NCBI GenBank assembly: GCA_037893245.1
Contig: JBAIAA010000009.1
Coordinates: forward strand, 1,426,001-1,490,000
Origin: Crossaster papposus
Lineage: Eukaryota; Echinodermata; Asteroidea; Velatida; Solasteridae
Direction of reading: 5' to 3'
Length of the DNA: 64,000 nt
Shown here: in pieces, positions 1 to 13,500 of the stretch
How the letters are laid out: every line of letters starts with the position of its first letter
How positions within the stretch are numbered: the first letter of the stretch is position 1
Made by a program: the position numbers and the translations under genes
Notes under the pieces: model-generated
Databases searched by the model: none
Seen by the model: only the letters and a program-made list of their open reading frames with translations
What the model was told of the DNA's origin: nothing

Positions 1-984
1 AATGCAATATCAGATCCTGTTGTTTTAGAGTACTCTGTACCACAAGGGTCTGTGCTAGGCCCACAGTGGTTTACTCTTTACACCTTGCCAATTCTTGATA
101 TCATCTTGAAACATCATCTGAACTACCATGTCTATGCTGACGATACTCAACTCTACATATCCTTCATGTCTTTACAGGAGCCTGCCGATTCTTCGATTGC
201 AAGACTGGAGCAATGCATCTCTGAGATCCGATGCTGGATGAAAAACAACTTTCTAAAACTGATTGAGGAAAAAACGGAGTTTCTCTTGTTTGGATCACGC
301 CAACAATTAAAAAAGGTGCCTGTGCCATTTATGACAATCGGTGATGCACAGATAGCCCCATCGTTGCAGGCCCGGAACTTGGGGGTTATATTTGATTCCG
401 CAATGACATTTAAATCTCACGTTGCTAACACTGTCCGTTTGGCATCATTCCAAATTAGAAACATTGGTCGCATTCGCAAGTATTTGAATAGAAGTGCTAC
501 CGAGCACATTATCCATGCATTTGTGACTTCACGACTAGACAACGGCAATTCACTACTCTACGGACTACCTCGGAATCAAATATACCGTCTTCAACGTCTT
601 CAGAATACTGCTGCCCGCATCATCACCTTATCTAGGAGGAACTGTCACATAACCCCCATTTTGAAGGAACTACACTGGCTTCCTGTCTCCCAAAGGATTG
701 TTTTCAAACTCATGCTTCTGGTCCACAAAGCTCTAAACAACAAGGCTCCCTACTACATTAAGGAACTACTACATGAATATTCTCCAGCAAGAACTCTTAA
801 AGAGAGTAACCAGCAACTTCTCAAGGAACCAATTGCTAAACGAACATGGGGCGCCAAATCTTGTTCTGTTGCAGCTCCTCGACTTTGGAATTCATTGCCA
901 CTTGAACTCAGATCATGCCATTGTACAACTAGGTTCAAATCGCTTCTTAAGACTTACTTGATGTCACAAATTTTCAAGGATTAA
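1..984 (+). CDS. LINE reverse transcriptase, C-terminal part (L2/CR1-type non-LTR retrotransposon), 5' truncated by window edge
   Basis: The frame is open from base 1 and ends at TAA 982-984, so the true start lies outside the window. Visible RT landmarks are VPQGSVLGP just after the window edge (about nt 37-63) and the catalytic YADD box at about nt 130-141. A thumb-like region follows with LGVIFDSAMTF, then a C-terminal block (LLYGLP, LQNTAARII, HITPILKELHWLPV, APRLWNSLPLELR) typical of L2/CR1-like LINEs of aquatic animals. The protein would copy LINE RNA into DNA at a nicked target. The endonuclease and the N-terminal RT motifs are not in view. The visible part has no stops or frameshifts, so this copy is fairly young or well preserved. 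The family is confident; the exact clade (L2, CR1 or a relative) is inferred from motif style. Confidence 0.9.
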   Translation, partial: NAISDPVVLEYSVPQGSVLGPQWFTLYTLPILDIILKHHLNYHVYADDTQLYISFMSLQEPADSSIARLEQCISEIRCWMKNNFLKLIEEKTEFLLFGSRQQLKKVPVPFMTIGDAQIAPSLQARNLGVIFDSAMTFKSHVANTVRLASFQIRNIGRIRKYLNRSATEHIIHAFVTSRLDNGNSLLYGLPRNQIYRLQRLQNTAARIITLSRRNCHITPILKELHWLPVSQRIVFKLMLLVHKALNNKAPYYIKELLHEYSPARTLKESNQQLLKEPIAKRTWGAKSCSVAAPRLWNSLPLELRSCHCTTRFKSLLKTYLMSQIFKD

Positions 985-1090
985 TTTACTTACTTACTTA
1001 CTTTACTTGTTGTTGTCTACAGCGCCTTGAGCACCCTGCAGGGTGGATATGTGCGCTTTACAAATCTCATTATTATTATTATTATTATTA
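985..1090 (+). repeat. LINE 3' UTR/tail with hairpin and (ATT)n microsatellite
   Basis: Directly after the RT stop come a short run of TTAC repeats, then GCGCCTTGAGCACC, a perfect 14-bp palindrome (CACCCTGCAGGGTG, 1032-1045), GTGCGCTTTACAAAT, and an ATT microsatellite (about 1069-1090). A conserved 3' stem-loop followed by a short microsatellite is the known 3' end design of L2/CR1-type LINEs, where the RT recognises the RNA tail. This supports a complete 3' end. Confidence 0.8.
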
Positions 1091-1238
1091 CTCCTGGGTG
1101 GAGAGAAGCAATGAGTGACAAAGTGCCTTGCCCAAGGGCACACGCACCATAGTCCCAGGCCGGACTCGAACCCACAACCTGCAGCTTTACCTACAGATTT
1201 CAAATTCAATGCTCCAGACCACGAGACCATGGCACTCC
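1091..1238 (-). mobile_element. tRNA-derived SINE, minus strand
   Basis: Read on the minus strand from about 1238, the segment begins with a tRNA-like head. An A-box-like TGGTCTCGTGGT is followed about 50 nt later by a perfect B box, GGTTCGAGTCC (about 1162-1172). A tRNA-unrelated body with CCCTTGGGCAAGGCAC follows, and then a TAA/AAT tail that merges with the LINE's ATT tail. This is the usual design of an RNA polymerase III-transcribed SINE, mobilised in trans by a LINE. I recognise the architecture but not the named family. The right boundary falls at the first satellite base, so the SINE head touches the array edge. The asparagine-rich minus-strand ORF across it is only the translated microsatellite. 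Confidence 0.7.
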
Positions 1239-1239
1239 A

Positions 1240-4200
1240 CACGTTGTTGAAGAATGAAGAGACATTCACCACCTCCACATCTGAGCTAACATATCGCCCA
1301 AATTCTCAACGGAAGAGACCAACACTTTGAGACTCATGCGTCAGGACACTGGCGGCATATGCCTATGTGGCAATACACGTGTACATACATACACATCAGA
1401 AAACATGGCTGCGAATGAGGATATTTTTCTCGACATATATCTGAGCTGCGAACCTCAACGTTGTTGGAGAATGAAGAGACATTCACCACCTCCACATCTG
1501 AGCTAACATATCGCCCAAATTCTCAACGGAAGAGACCAACACTTTGAGACTCATGCGTCAGGACACTGGCGGCATAGGCCTATGCGGCAATACACGTGTA
1601 CACGCATAAACACGCATAAACATGGCTGCGAATGAGGATAATTTTATGAACTTATATCTGAGCTGCGAACCTCAACGTTGTTCGAGAATGAAGAAACACT
1701 CGCCAGCTCGACATCTGAGACAAAATATTTCCAAATTTCTCACTGGAAAAAAACAAAACTGTGAGACTCATGCGTCAGGATACTGGCGGCATAGGCCTAT
1801 GAGGCAATACACGTGTACATAAATACACATCAGAAAACATGGCTGCGAATGAGGATAATGTTCTCAACATATATCTGAGCTGCGAACCTCAACGTTGTTT
1901 GAGAATGAAGAGACACTCACCAGCTCGACATCCGAGCCAAAATATTGCCACATTTCTCACTGGAAAAACCCCAAACTGAGAGACTCATGCGTCAGGATAC
2001 TGGCGCCATAGGCCTATGTGGCGATACACGTGTACATACATACACATAAGAAAACATGGCTGCGAATGAGGATAATTTTATGAACTTATATCTGAGCTGC
2101 GAACCTCAACGTAGTTCGAGAATGAAGAGACACTCGCCAGCTCGACATCTGACCCAAAATATTTCCAAATTTCTCACTGAAACAAACCTAAACTGAGAGA
2201 CTCATGCGTCAGGACACTGGCGGCATATGCCTATGTTGCAATACACGTGTACATACATACACATAAGAAAACATGGCTGCAAATGAGAACAATTTTTCGA
2301 CATATATCTGAGCTGCGAGCCTCAACGTTGTTCCAGAATGAAGAGACACTCACCAGCTCGACATCCGAGCCAAAATATTGCCAAATTTCTCACTGGAAAA
2401 ACAAACAAACTGAGAGACTCATGCGTCAGGATACTGGCGGCATAGGCCTATGTGGCAATACACGTGTACATACATACACATCAGAAAACATGGCTGCGAA
2501 TAAGGAAAATATTTTCGACATATATCTGAGCTGCGAACCTCAACGTTGTTCGAGAATGAAGAGACATTCACCACCTCCACATCTGAGCTAACACATCGCC
2601 AACATTCTCACCGGAAGAGACCAAAACTTTGAGACTCATGCGTCAAGACACTGGCGGCATAGGCCTATGAGACAATACACATGTACATACATACACATAA
2701 GAAAACATGGCTACGAATGAGGATAATTTTCTCGACATATATCTGAGCTGCGAGCCTCAACGTTGTTGGAGAATAAAGCGACACTCACCAGCTCGACATC
2801 CGAGCCGAAATATTGCAATTTTTTGACTGGAAAAAAACAAACTGAGAGACTCACGTGTCAGGACACTGGCGGCATATGCCTAAGTGGCAATACATTTGTA
2901 CATACATAAACATAAGAAAACATGGCTGCGAATGAGGATAATTTTCTCGACTTATATCTGAGCTGCGAGCCTCAACGTTGTTTGAGAATGAAGGGACACT
3001 CACCAGCCCGACATCTGAGCAAAAATATTGCCAAATTTCTCACTGGAAAACAAACAAACTTAGAGACTCATGCGTCAGGATACTGGCGGCATAGGCCTAT
3101 GCGGCAATACACGTGTACATACATAAACATAAGAAAACATGGCTGCGAATGAGGATAATTTTCTCGACTTATATCTGAGCTGCGAGCCTCAACGTTGTTC
3201 GAGAATGAAGAGACACTCACCAGCTCGACATCCGAGCCAAAATATTGCCAAATTTCTCACTTGAAAAAACACCAAAAACTGAGAGACTCATGTGTCAGGA
3301 CACTGGCGGCATATGTTTATGTGGCAATACACGTGTACATACATACATATCAGAAAACATGGCTGCGAATGAGGATAATTTTCTCGACATATATCTGAGC
3401 TGCGATTCTTAACGTTGTTCGAGAATGAAGAAAGACTCACTAGCTCGACATCCGAGCCAAAATATTGCCAAATTTCTCACTGGAAAAACAAACAAACTGA
3501 GAGACTCATGCGTCAGGATACTGGCGGCATAGGCCTATGTGGCAATACACGTGTACATACATACACATAAGAAAACATGGCTACGAATGAGGATAATTTT
3601 GTCGACATATATCTGAGCTGCGAGCCTCAACGTTGTTCGAGAATGAAGAGACACACACCAGCTCGACATCCGAGCCAAAATATTGCCAAATTTCTCACTG
3701 AAAAAAAACCAAACTGAGAGACTCATGCGTCAGGATACTGGCGGCATAGGCCTATGTGGCAATACACGTGTACATACATACACATCAGAAAACATGGCTG
3801 CGAATGAGGATAATTTTCTCGACATATATTTGAGCTGCGAGCCTCAACGTTGTTCGAGAATAAAGGGACACTCACAAGCTCGACATCCGAGCCAAAATAT
3901 TGCCAAATTTCTCACTGGAAAAAAACCAAACTGAGAGACTCATGCGTCAGGATACTGGCGGCATAGGCCTATGTGGCAATACACTTGTACATACATACAC
4001 ATCAGAAAACATGGCTGCGAATGAGGATAATGTTCTCGACATATATCTGAGCTGCGAACCTCAACGTTGTTTGAGAATGAAGAGACACTCAACAGCTCGA
4101 CATCTGAGCCAAAATATTGCCAAATTTCTCACTGGAACAAACCTAAACTGAGGGACTCATGCGTCAGGACACTGGCGGCATATGCCTATGTGGCACTACA

Positions 4201-4407
4201 CGTGTACATACAAACACATCAGAAAACATGGCTGCGAATGAGAATATTTTTCTCGACATATATCTGAGCTGCGAGCCTCAACGTTGTTCGAGAATGAAGA
4301 GACACTCACCAGCTCGCCATCCGAGCCAAAATATTGCCAATTTTGTCATTGGAAAAACAAACAAACTGAGAAAATCATGCGTCAGGATACTGGCGGCATA
4401 GGCCTAT
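1240..4407. repeat. Left-edge satellite monomers, heterogeneous
   Basis: About 14-15 monomers without a clear higher-order period. The first is partial, starting in the ACGTTGTTG part of the unit directly after the SINE. A divergent monomer class (ACCACCTCCACATCTGAGCT, then AACATATCGCC and GGAAGAGACCA instead of the usual 3' third) occurs at the very edge and recurs at about 1470 and 2570. Private changes are frequent, including an ACACGCATAA duplication around 1601-1621. Arrays commonly hold their most diverged monomers at the edge. Confidence 0.85.
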
Positions 4408-7400
4408 GTGCCAATACACGTGTACATACATACACATCAGAAAACATGGCTGCGAATGAGGATAATGTTCTCAACATATATCTGAGCTGCGAACCTCAAC
4501 GTTGTTTGAGAATGAAGAGACACTCAACAGCTCGACATCTGAGCCAAAATATTGCCAAATTTCTCACTGGAACAAACCTAAACTGAGAGACTCATGCGTC
4601 AGGACACTGGCGGCATATGCCTATGTGGCACTACATGTGTACATACAAACACATCAGAAAACATGGCTGCGAATGATAATATTTTTCTCGACATATATCT
4701 GAGCTGCGAGCCTCAACGTTGTTCGAGAATGAAGAGACACTCACCAGCTCGCCATCCGAGCCAAAATATTGCCAATTTTGTCATTGGAAAAACAAACAAA
4801 CTGAGAGAATCATGCGTCAGGATACTGGCGGCATAGGCCTATGTGCCAATACACGTGTACATACATACACATCAGAAAACATGGCTGCGAATGAGGATAA
4901 TGTTCTCAACATATATCTGAGCTGCGAACCTCAACGTTGTTCGAGAATGAAGAGACATTCACCACCTCCACATCTGAGCTAACAAATCGTCAAAATTCTC
5001 ACCGGAAGGGACCAAAACTTTGAGACTCATGCGTCAGGACACTGGCGGCATAGGCCTATGAGGCAATACACGTGTACATACATACACATTAGAAAACATG
5101 GCTACGAATGAGAATAATTTTGTCAACATATATCTGAGCTGCGAACCTCAACAATGTTCGAGAATGAAGAGACACTCACCAGCTCGACATCTGAGCCAAA
5201 ATATTGCCAAATTTCTCACTGGAACAAACCTAAACTGAGAGACTCATGCGTCAGGACACTGGCGGCATATGCCTATGTGGCAATACACGTGTACATACAA
5301 ACACATCAGAAAACATGGCTGCGAATGAGGATAATTTTATGAACTTATATCGGAGCTGCGAACCTCAACGTTGTTTGAGAATGAAGATACATTCACCACC
5401 TCCACATTTGAGCTAACATATCGCCAAAATTCTCACCGGAAGAGACCAAAACTTTGAGACTCATGCGTCAGGACACTGGCGGCATATGCCTATGTGGCGA
5501 TACACATGTACATACATACACATCAGAAAACATGGCTGCGAATGAGGATAATTTTCTCGACATATATCTGAGCTGCGAGCCTCAACGTTGTTCGAGAATG
5601 AAGAGACACTCACCAGCTCGACATCCGAGCCAAAATATTGCCAAATTTCTCACTGAAAAACAAACAAACTGAGAGACTTATGCGGCAGGACACTGGCGGC
5701 ATAGGCCTATGAGGCAATACACGTGTACATACATACACATCAGAAAACATGGCTGCGAATGAGGATAATGTTCTCGACATATATCTGAGCTGCGAACCTC
5801 AACGCTGTTCGAGAATGAAGAGACACTCACCAGCTCGACATCCGAGCCAAAATATTGCCAAATTTCTCACTGGAACAAACCAAAACTGAGAGACTCATGC
5901 GTCAGGACACTGGCGGCATATGCCTATGTGCCAATACACGTGTACATACATACACATCAGAAAACATGGCTGCGAATGAGGATAATGTTCTCAACATATA
6001 TCTGAGCTGCGAACCTCAACGTTGTTTGAGAATGAAGAGACACTCAACAGCTCGACATCTGAGCCAAAATATTGCCAAATTTCTCACTGGAACAAACCTA
6101 AACTGAGAGACTCATGCGTCAGGACACTGGCGGCATATGCCTATGTGGCACTACATGTGTACATACAAACACATCAGAAAACATGGCTGCGAATGATAAT
6201 ATTTTTCTCGACATATATCTGAGCTGCGAGCCTCAACGTTGTTCGAGAATGAAGAGACACTCACCAGCTCGCCATCCGAGCCAAAATATTGCCAATTTTG
6301 TCATTGGAAAAACAAACAAACTGAGAGAATCATGCGTCAGGATACTGGCGGCATAGGCCTATGTGCCAATACACGTGTACATACATACACATCAGAAAAC
6401 ATGGCTGCGAATGAGGATAATGTTCTCAACATATATCTGAGCTGCGAACCTCAACGTTGTTCGAGAATGAAGAGACATTCACCACCTCCACATCTGAGCT
6501 AACAAATCGTCAAAATTCTCACCGGAAGGGACCAAAACTTTGAGACTCATGCGTCAGGACACTGGCGGCATAGGCCTATGAGGCAATACACGTGTACATA
6601 CATACACATTAGAAAACATGGCTACGAATGAGAATAATTTTGTCAACATATATCTGAGCTGCGAACCTCAACAATGTTCGAGAATGAAGAGACACTCACC
6701 AGCTCGACATCTGAGCCAAAATATTGCCAAATTTCTCACTGGAACAAACCTAAACTGAGAGACTCATGCGTCAGGACACTGGCGGCATATGCCTATGTGG
6801 CAATACACGTGTACATACAAACACATCAGAAAACATGGCTGCGAATGAGGATAATTTTATGAACTTATATCGGAGCTGCGAACCTCAACGTTGTTTGAGA
6901 ATGAAGATACATTCACCACCTCCACATTTGAGCTAACATATCGCCAAAATTCTCACCGGAAGAGACCAAAACTTTGAGACTCATGCGTCAGGACACTGGC
7001 GGCATATGCCTATGTGGCGATACACATGTACATACATACACATCAGAAAACATGGCTGCGAATGAGGATAATTTTCTCGACATATATCTGAGCTGCGAGC
7101 CTCAACGTTGTTCGAGAATGAAGAGACACTCACCAGCTCGACATCCGAGCCAAAATATTGCCAAATTTCTCACTGAAAAACAAACAAACTGAGAGACTTA
7201 TGCGGCAGGACACTGGCGGCATAGGCCTATGAGGCAATACACGTGTACATACATACACATCAGAAAACATGGCTGCGAATGAGGATAATGTTCTCGACAT
7301 ATATCTGAGCTGCGAACCTCAACGCTGTTCGAGAATGAAGAGACACTCACCAGCTCGACATCCGAGCCAAAATATTGCCAAATTTCTCACTGGAACAAAC

Positions 7401-8967
7401 CAAAACTGAGAGACTCATGCGTCAGGACACTGGCGGCATATGCCTATGTGCCAATACACGTGTACATACATACACATCAGAAAACATGGCTGCGAATGAG
7501 GATAATGTTCTCAACATATATCTGAGCTGCGAACCTCAACGTTGTTTGAGAATGAAGAGACACTCAACAGCTCGACATCTGAGCCAAAATATTGCCAAAT
7601 TTCTCACTGGAACAAACCTAAACTGAGAGACTCATGCGTCAGGACACTGGCGGCATATGCCTATGTGGCACTACATGTGTACATACAAACACATCAGAAA
7701 ACATGGCTGCGAATGATAATATTTTTCTCGACATATATTTGAGCTGCGAGCCTCAACGTTGTTCGAGAATGAAGAGACACTCACCAGCTCGCCATCCGAG
7801 CCAAAATATTGCCAATTTTGTCATTGGAAAAACAAACAAACTGAGAGAATCATGCGTCAGGATACTGGCGGCATAGGCCTATGTGCCAATACACGTGTAC
7901 ATACATACACATCAGAAAACATGGCTGCGAATGAGGATAATGTTCTCAACATATATCTGAGCTGCGAACCTCAACGTTGTTCGAGAATGAAGAGACATTC
8001 ACCACCTCCACATCTGAGCTAACACATCGTCAAAATTCTCACCGGAAGGGACCAAAACTTTGAGACTCATGCGTCAGGACACTGGCGGCATAGGCCTATG
8101 AGGCAATACACGTGTACATACATACACATTAGAAAACATGGCTACGAATGAGAATAATTTTGTCAACATATATCTGAGCTGCGAACCTCAACAATGTTCG
8201 AGAATGAAGAGACACTCACCAGCTCGACATCTGAGCCAAAATATTGCCAAATTTCTCACTGGAACAAACCTAAACTGAGAGACTCATGCGTCAGGACACT
8301 GGCGGCATATGCCTATGTGGCAATACACGTGTACATACAAACACATCAGAAAACATGGCTGCGAATGAGGATAATTTTATGAACTTATATCGGAGCTGCG
8401 AACCTCAACGTTGTTTGAGAATGAAGATACATTCACCACCTCCACATTTGAGCTAACATATCGCCAAAATTCTCACCGGAAGAGACCAAAACTTTGAGAC
8501 TCATGCGTCAGGACACTGGCGGCATATGCCTATGTGGCGATACACATGTACATACATACACATCAGAAAACATGGCTGCGAATGAGGATAATTTTCTCGA
8601 CATATATCTGAGCTGCGAGCCTCAACGTTGTTCGAGAATGAAGAGACACTCACCAGCTCGACATCCGAGCCAAAATATTGCCAAATTTCTCACTGAAAAA
8701 CAAACAAACTGAGAGACTTATGCGGCAGGACACTGGCGGCATAGGCCTATGAGGCTATACACGTGTACATACATACACATCAGAAAACATGGCTGCGAAT
8801 GAGGATAATGTTCTCGACATATATCTGAGCTGCGAACCTCAACGCTGTTCGAGAATGAAGAGACACTCACCAGCTCGACATCCGAGCCAAAATATTGCCA
8901 AATTTCTCACTGGAACAAACCAAAACTGAGAGACTCATGCGTCAGGACACTGGCGGCATATGCCTAT
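4408..8967. repeat. 7-mer higher-order repeat, 1520 bp x 3
   Basis: Copies at about 4408-5927, 5928-7447 and 7448-8967 are nearly identical. Shared private markers recur at exactly 1520 bp: GTGCCAATACACG, GGCACTACATGTG, GCGAATGATAATATT (3-bp deletion), CAACAATGTTCG and CTTATATCGGAGC. I saw only a handful of differences, such as CATATATTTGAG near 7738, AACACATCG near 8022 and GAGGCTATAC near 8755. Each copy contains ATTCACCACC-type divergent monomers. Confidence 0.93.
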
Positions 8968-10575
8968 GTGGCAATACACGTGTACATACAAACACATCAG
9001 AAAACATGGCTACGAATGAGAATACTTTTGTCAACATATATCTGAGCTGCGAACCTCAACAATGTTCGAGAATGAAGAGACACTCACCAGCTCGACATCT
9101 GAGCCAAAATATTGCCAAATTTCTCACTGGAACAAACCTAAACTGAGAGACTCATGCGTCAGGACACTGGCGGCATATGCCTATGTGGCAATACACGTGT
9201 ACATACAAACACATCAGAAAACATGGCTGCGAATGAGGATAATTTTGTCGACATATATCTGAGCTGCGATTCTCAACGTTGTTCGAGAATGAAGAGACGC
9301 TCACCAGCTCGACATCCGACCCAAAATATTGCCAAATTTCTCACTGGAGAAACCCCAAACTGAGAGACTCATGCGTCAGGATACTGGCGGCATAGGCCTA
9401 TGTGCCAATACACGTGTACATACATACACATCAGAAAACATGGCTGCGAATGAGGATAATTTTGTCGACATATATCTGAGCTGCGATCCTCAACGTTGTT
9501 CGAGAATGAAGAGACACAAACCAGCTCGACATCCGAGCCAAAATATTGCCAAATTTCTCACTGGAGAAACCCCAAACTGAGAGACTCATGCGTCAGGATA
9601 CTGGCGGCATAGGCCTATGTGGCAATACACGTGTACATACATACACATCAGAAAACATGGCTGAGAATGAGGATAATGTTCTCGACATATATCTGAGCTG
9701 CGAACCCCAACTTTGTTCGAGAATGAAGAGACACTCACCAGCTCGACATCTGAGCCAAAATATTGCCAAATTTCTCAATGGAACAAACCTAAACTGAGAG
9801 ACTCATGCGTCAGGACACTGGCGGCATATGCCTATGTGGCAATACACGTGTACATACATACACATCAGAAAACATGGCTGCGAATGAGGATAATGTCCTC
9901 GACATATATCTGAGCTGCCAACCTCAACGTTGTTCGAGAATGAAGAGACACTCGCCTGCTCAACATCTGAGCCAAAATATTGCCAAATTCCTCACTGGAA
10001 CAAACCTAAACTGAGAGACTCATGCGTCAGGACACTGGCGGCATAGGCCTATGAGGCAATACACGTGTACATCCATACACATAAGAAAACATGGCTGCGA
10101 ATGAGGACCATTTTCTCGACATATATCTGAGCTGCGAGCCTCAACGTTGTTCGAGAATGAAGAGACACTCACCAGCTCGACATCCGAGGCAAAATATTGC
10201 CAAATTTCTCACTGGAAAAACAAACAAACTGAGAGACTCATGCGTCAGTATACTGGCGGCATAGGCCTATGTGGCAATACACGTGTACATACATACACAT
10301 CAGAAAACATGGCTGCGAATGAGGATAATGTTCTCGACATATATCTGAGCTGCGAACCTCAACGTTGTTTGAGAATGAAGAGACATTCACCACCTCCACA
10401 TCTGAGCTAACACATCGCCAAGTTCTCACCGTAAGAGACCAACACTTTGAGACTCATGCGTCAGGACACTGGCGGCATAGGCCTATGAGGCAATACACAT
10501 GTATATACATACACATAAGAAAACATGGCTACGAATGAGGATCATTTTGTCGACATAATATATCTGAGCTGCGAT
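8968..10575. repeat. Satellite monomers between two higher-order blocks
   Basis: About 7.4 monomers of mixed subtype with no tandem higher-order period visible. Two neighbouring monomers share the GGAGAAACCCCAAACTG end (about 9346 and 9563). One monomer has a 3-bp insertion (GACATAATATATC) near 10555. Confidence 0.85.
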
Positions 10576-13500
10576 TCTCAACGTTGTTCGAGAATGAAGA
10601 GACACTCACCAGCTCGACATCCGAGCCAAAATATTGCCAAATTTCTCACTGGACAAAAAACAAACTGAAAGACTCATGCGTCTGGATACTGGCGGCATAG
10701 GACTATGTGGCAATACACGTGTACATACATACACATCAGAAAACATGGCTGCGACTGAGGATAATTTTCTCGGCATATATCTGAGCTGCGAACCTCAACG
10801 TTGTTCGAGAATGAAGAGACACTCGCCAGCTCGACATCTGAGCCAAAATATTGCCAAATTTCTCACTGAAACAAACCTAAACTGAGAGAATCATGCGTCA
10901 GGACACTGGCGGCATATGCCTATGTGGCAATACACATGTACATACATACACATCAGAAAACATGGCTGCGAATGAGGACATTTTTCTCGACATATATCTG
11001 AGCTGCGAACCTCAACGTTGTTCGAGAATGAAGAGACACTCACCAGCTCGACATCCGAGCACAAATATTGCCACATTTCTCACTGGAAAAACCCCAAACT
11101 GAGTGACTCATGCGTCAGGATACTGGCGCCATAGGCCTATGTGGCAATACACGTGTACATACATACACATAAGAAAACATGGCTGCGAATGAGGATAATG
11201 TTCTCGACATATATCTGAGCTGCGAACCTCAACGTTGTTCGAGAATGAAGAGACACTCACCAGCTCGACATCCGATCCAAAATATTGCCAAATTTCTCAC
11301 TGGGAAAAAAAAAAATGAGAGACTCATGCGTCAGGATACTGGCGGCATAGGCCTATGAGGCAATACACGTGTACATACATACACATCAGAAAACATGGCT
11401 GCGAATGAGGATAATGTTCTCGACATATATCTGAGTTGCGAACCTCAACGTTGTTCGAGAATGAAGAGACACTCACCAGTCCGACATCTGAGCAAAAATA
11501 TTGCCAAATTTCTCACTGAAAAAAACACAACAACTGAGAGACTCATGCGTCAGGATACTAGCGGCATAGGCCTATGCGGCAATACACGGGTACATACATT
11601 CACATAAGAAAACATGGCGGCGAATGAGGATAATTTTCTTGACATATATATGAGCTGCGAGCCTCAACGTTGTTGGAGAATGAAGAGACATTCACCACCT
11701 CCACATCTGAGCTAACATATCGCCCAAATTCTCAACGGAAGAGACCAAAACTTTGAGACTCATGCGTCAGGACACTGGCGGCATAGGCCTATGAGGCAAT
11801 ACACGTGTACACGCATAAACATAAGAAAACATGGCTGCGAATGGGGATAATTCTATGAACTTATATCTGAGCTGCGAACCTTAACGTTGTTGGAGAATGA
11901 AGAGACACTCGCCAGCTCGACATCTGAGCCAAAATATATCCAAATTCCTCACTGGAAAAAAACCAAACTGTGAGACTCATGCGTCAGGATACTGGCGGCA
12001 TAGGCCTATGAGGCAATACACGTGTACATACATACACATCAGAAAACATGGCTGCGAATGAGGATAATGTTCTCGACATATATCTGAGCTGCGAACCTCA
12101 ACGTTGTTCGAGAATGAAGAGACACTCACCAGCTCGACATCCGAGCAAAAATTTTGCCACATTTCTCACTGGAAAAACCCCAAACTGAGAGACTCATGCG
12201 TCAGGATACTGGCGCCATAGGCCTATGTGGCAATACACGTGTACATACATACACATAAGAAAACATGGCTGCGAATGAGGATAATGTTCTCGACATATAT
12301 CTGAGCTGCGAACCTCAACGTTGTTCGAGAATGAAGAGACACTCACCAGCTCGACATCCGAGCCAAAATATTGCCAAATTTCTCACTGGACAAAAAACAA
12401 ACTGAAAGACTCATGCGTCTGGATACTGGCGGCATAGGACTATGTGGCAATACACGTGTACATACATACACATCAGAAAACATGGCTGCGACTGAGGATA
12501 ATTTTCTCGGCATATATCTGAGCTGCGAACCTCAACGTTGTTCGAGAATGAAGAGACACTCGCCAGCTCGACATCTGAGCCAAAATATTGCCAAATTTCT
12601 CACTGAAACAAACCTAAACTGAGAGAATCATGCGTCAGGACACTGGCGGCATATGCCTATGTGGCAATACACATGTACATACATACACATCAGAAAACAT
12701 GGCTGCGAATGAGGACATTTTTCTCGACATATATCTGAGCTGCGAACCTCAACGTTGTTCGAGAATGAAGAGACACTCACCAGCTCGACATCCGAGCACA
12801 AATATTGCCACATTTCTCACTGGAAAAACCCCAAACTGAGTGACTCATGCGTCAGGATACTGGCGCCATAGGCCTATGTGGCAATACACGTGTACATACA
12901 TACACATAAGAAAACATGGCTGCGAATGAGGATAATGTTCTCGACATATATCTGAGCTGCGAACCTCAACGTTGTTCGAGAATGAAGAGACACTCACCAG
13001 CTCGACATCCGATCCAAAATATTGCCAAATTTCTCACTGGGAAAAAAAAAAATGAGAGACTCATGCGTCAGGATACTGGCGGCATAGGCCTATGAGGCAA
13101 TACACGTGTACATACATACACATCAGAAAACATGGCTGCGAATGAGGATAATGTTCTCGACATATATCTGAGTTGCGAACCTCAACGTTGTTCGAGAATG
13201 AAGAGACACTCACCAGTCCGACATCTGAGCAAAAATATTGCCAAATTTCTCACTGAAAAAAACACAACAACTGAGAGACTCATGCGTCAGGATACTAGCG
13301 GCATAGGCCTATGCGGCAATACACGGGTACATACATTCACATAAGAAAACATGGCGGCGAATGAGGATAATTTTCTTGACATATATATGAGCTGCGAGCC
13401 TCAACGTTGTTGGAGAATGAAGAGACATTCACCACCTCCACATCTGAGCTAACATATCGCCCAAATTCTCAACGGAAGAGACCAAAACTTTGAGACTCAT

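Noticed and set aside
1162-1238. Functional tRNA gene
   Set aside because: The A and B boxes are present, but the sequence does not fold convincingly as a tRNA by eye. It is followed by a SINE body and tail, so a tRNA-derived SINE head is the better call.
1003-1278. Minus-strand ORF with an asparagine run
   Set aside because: The run is the translated AAT microsatellite within the SINE/LINE tail.
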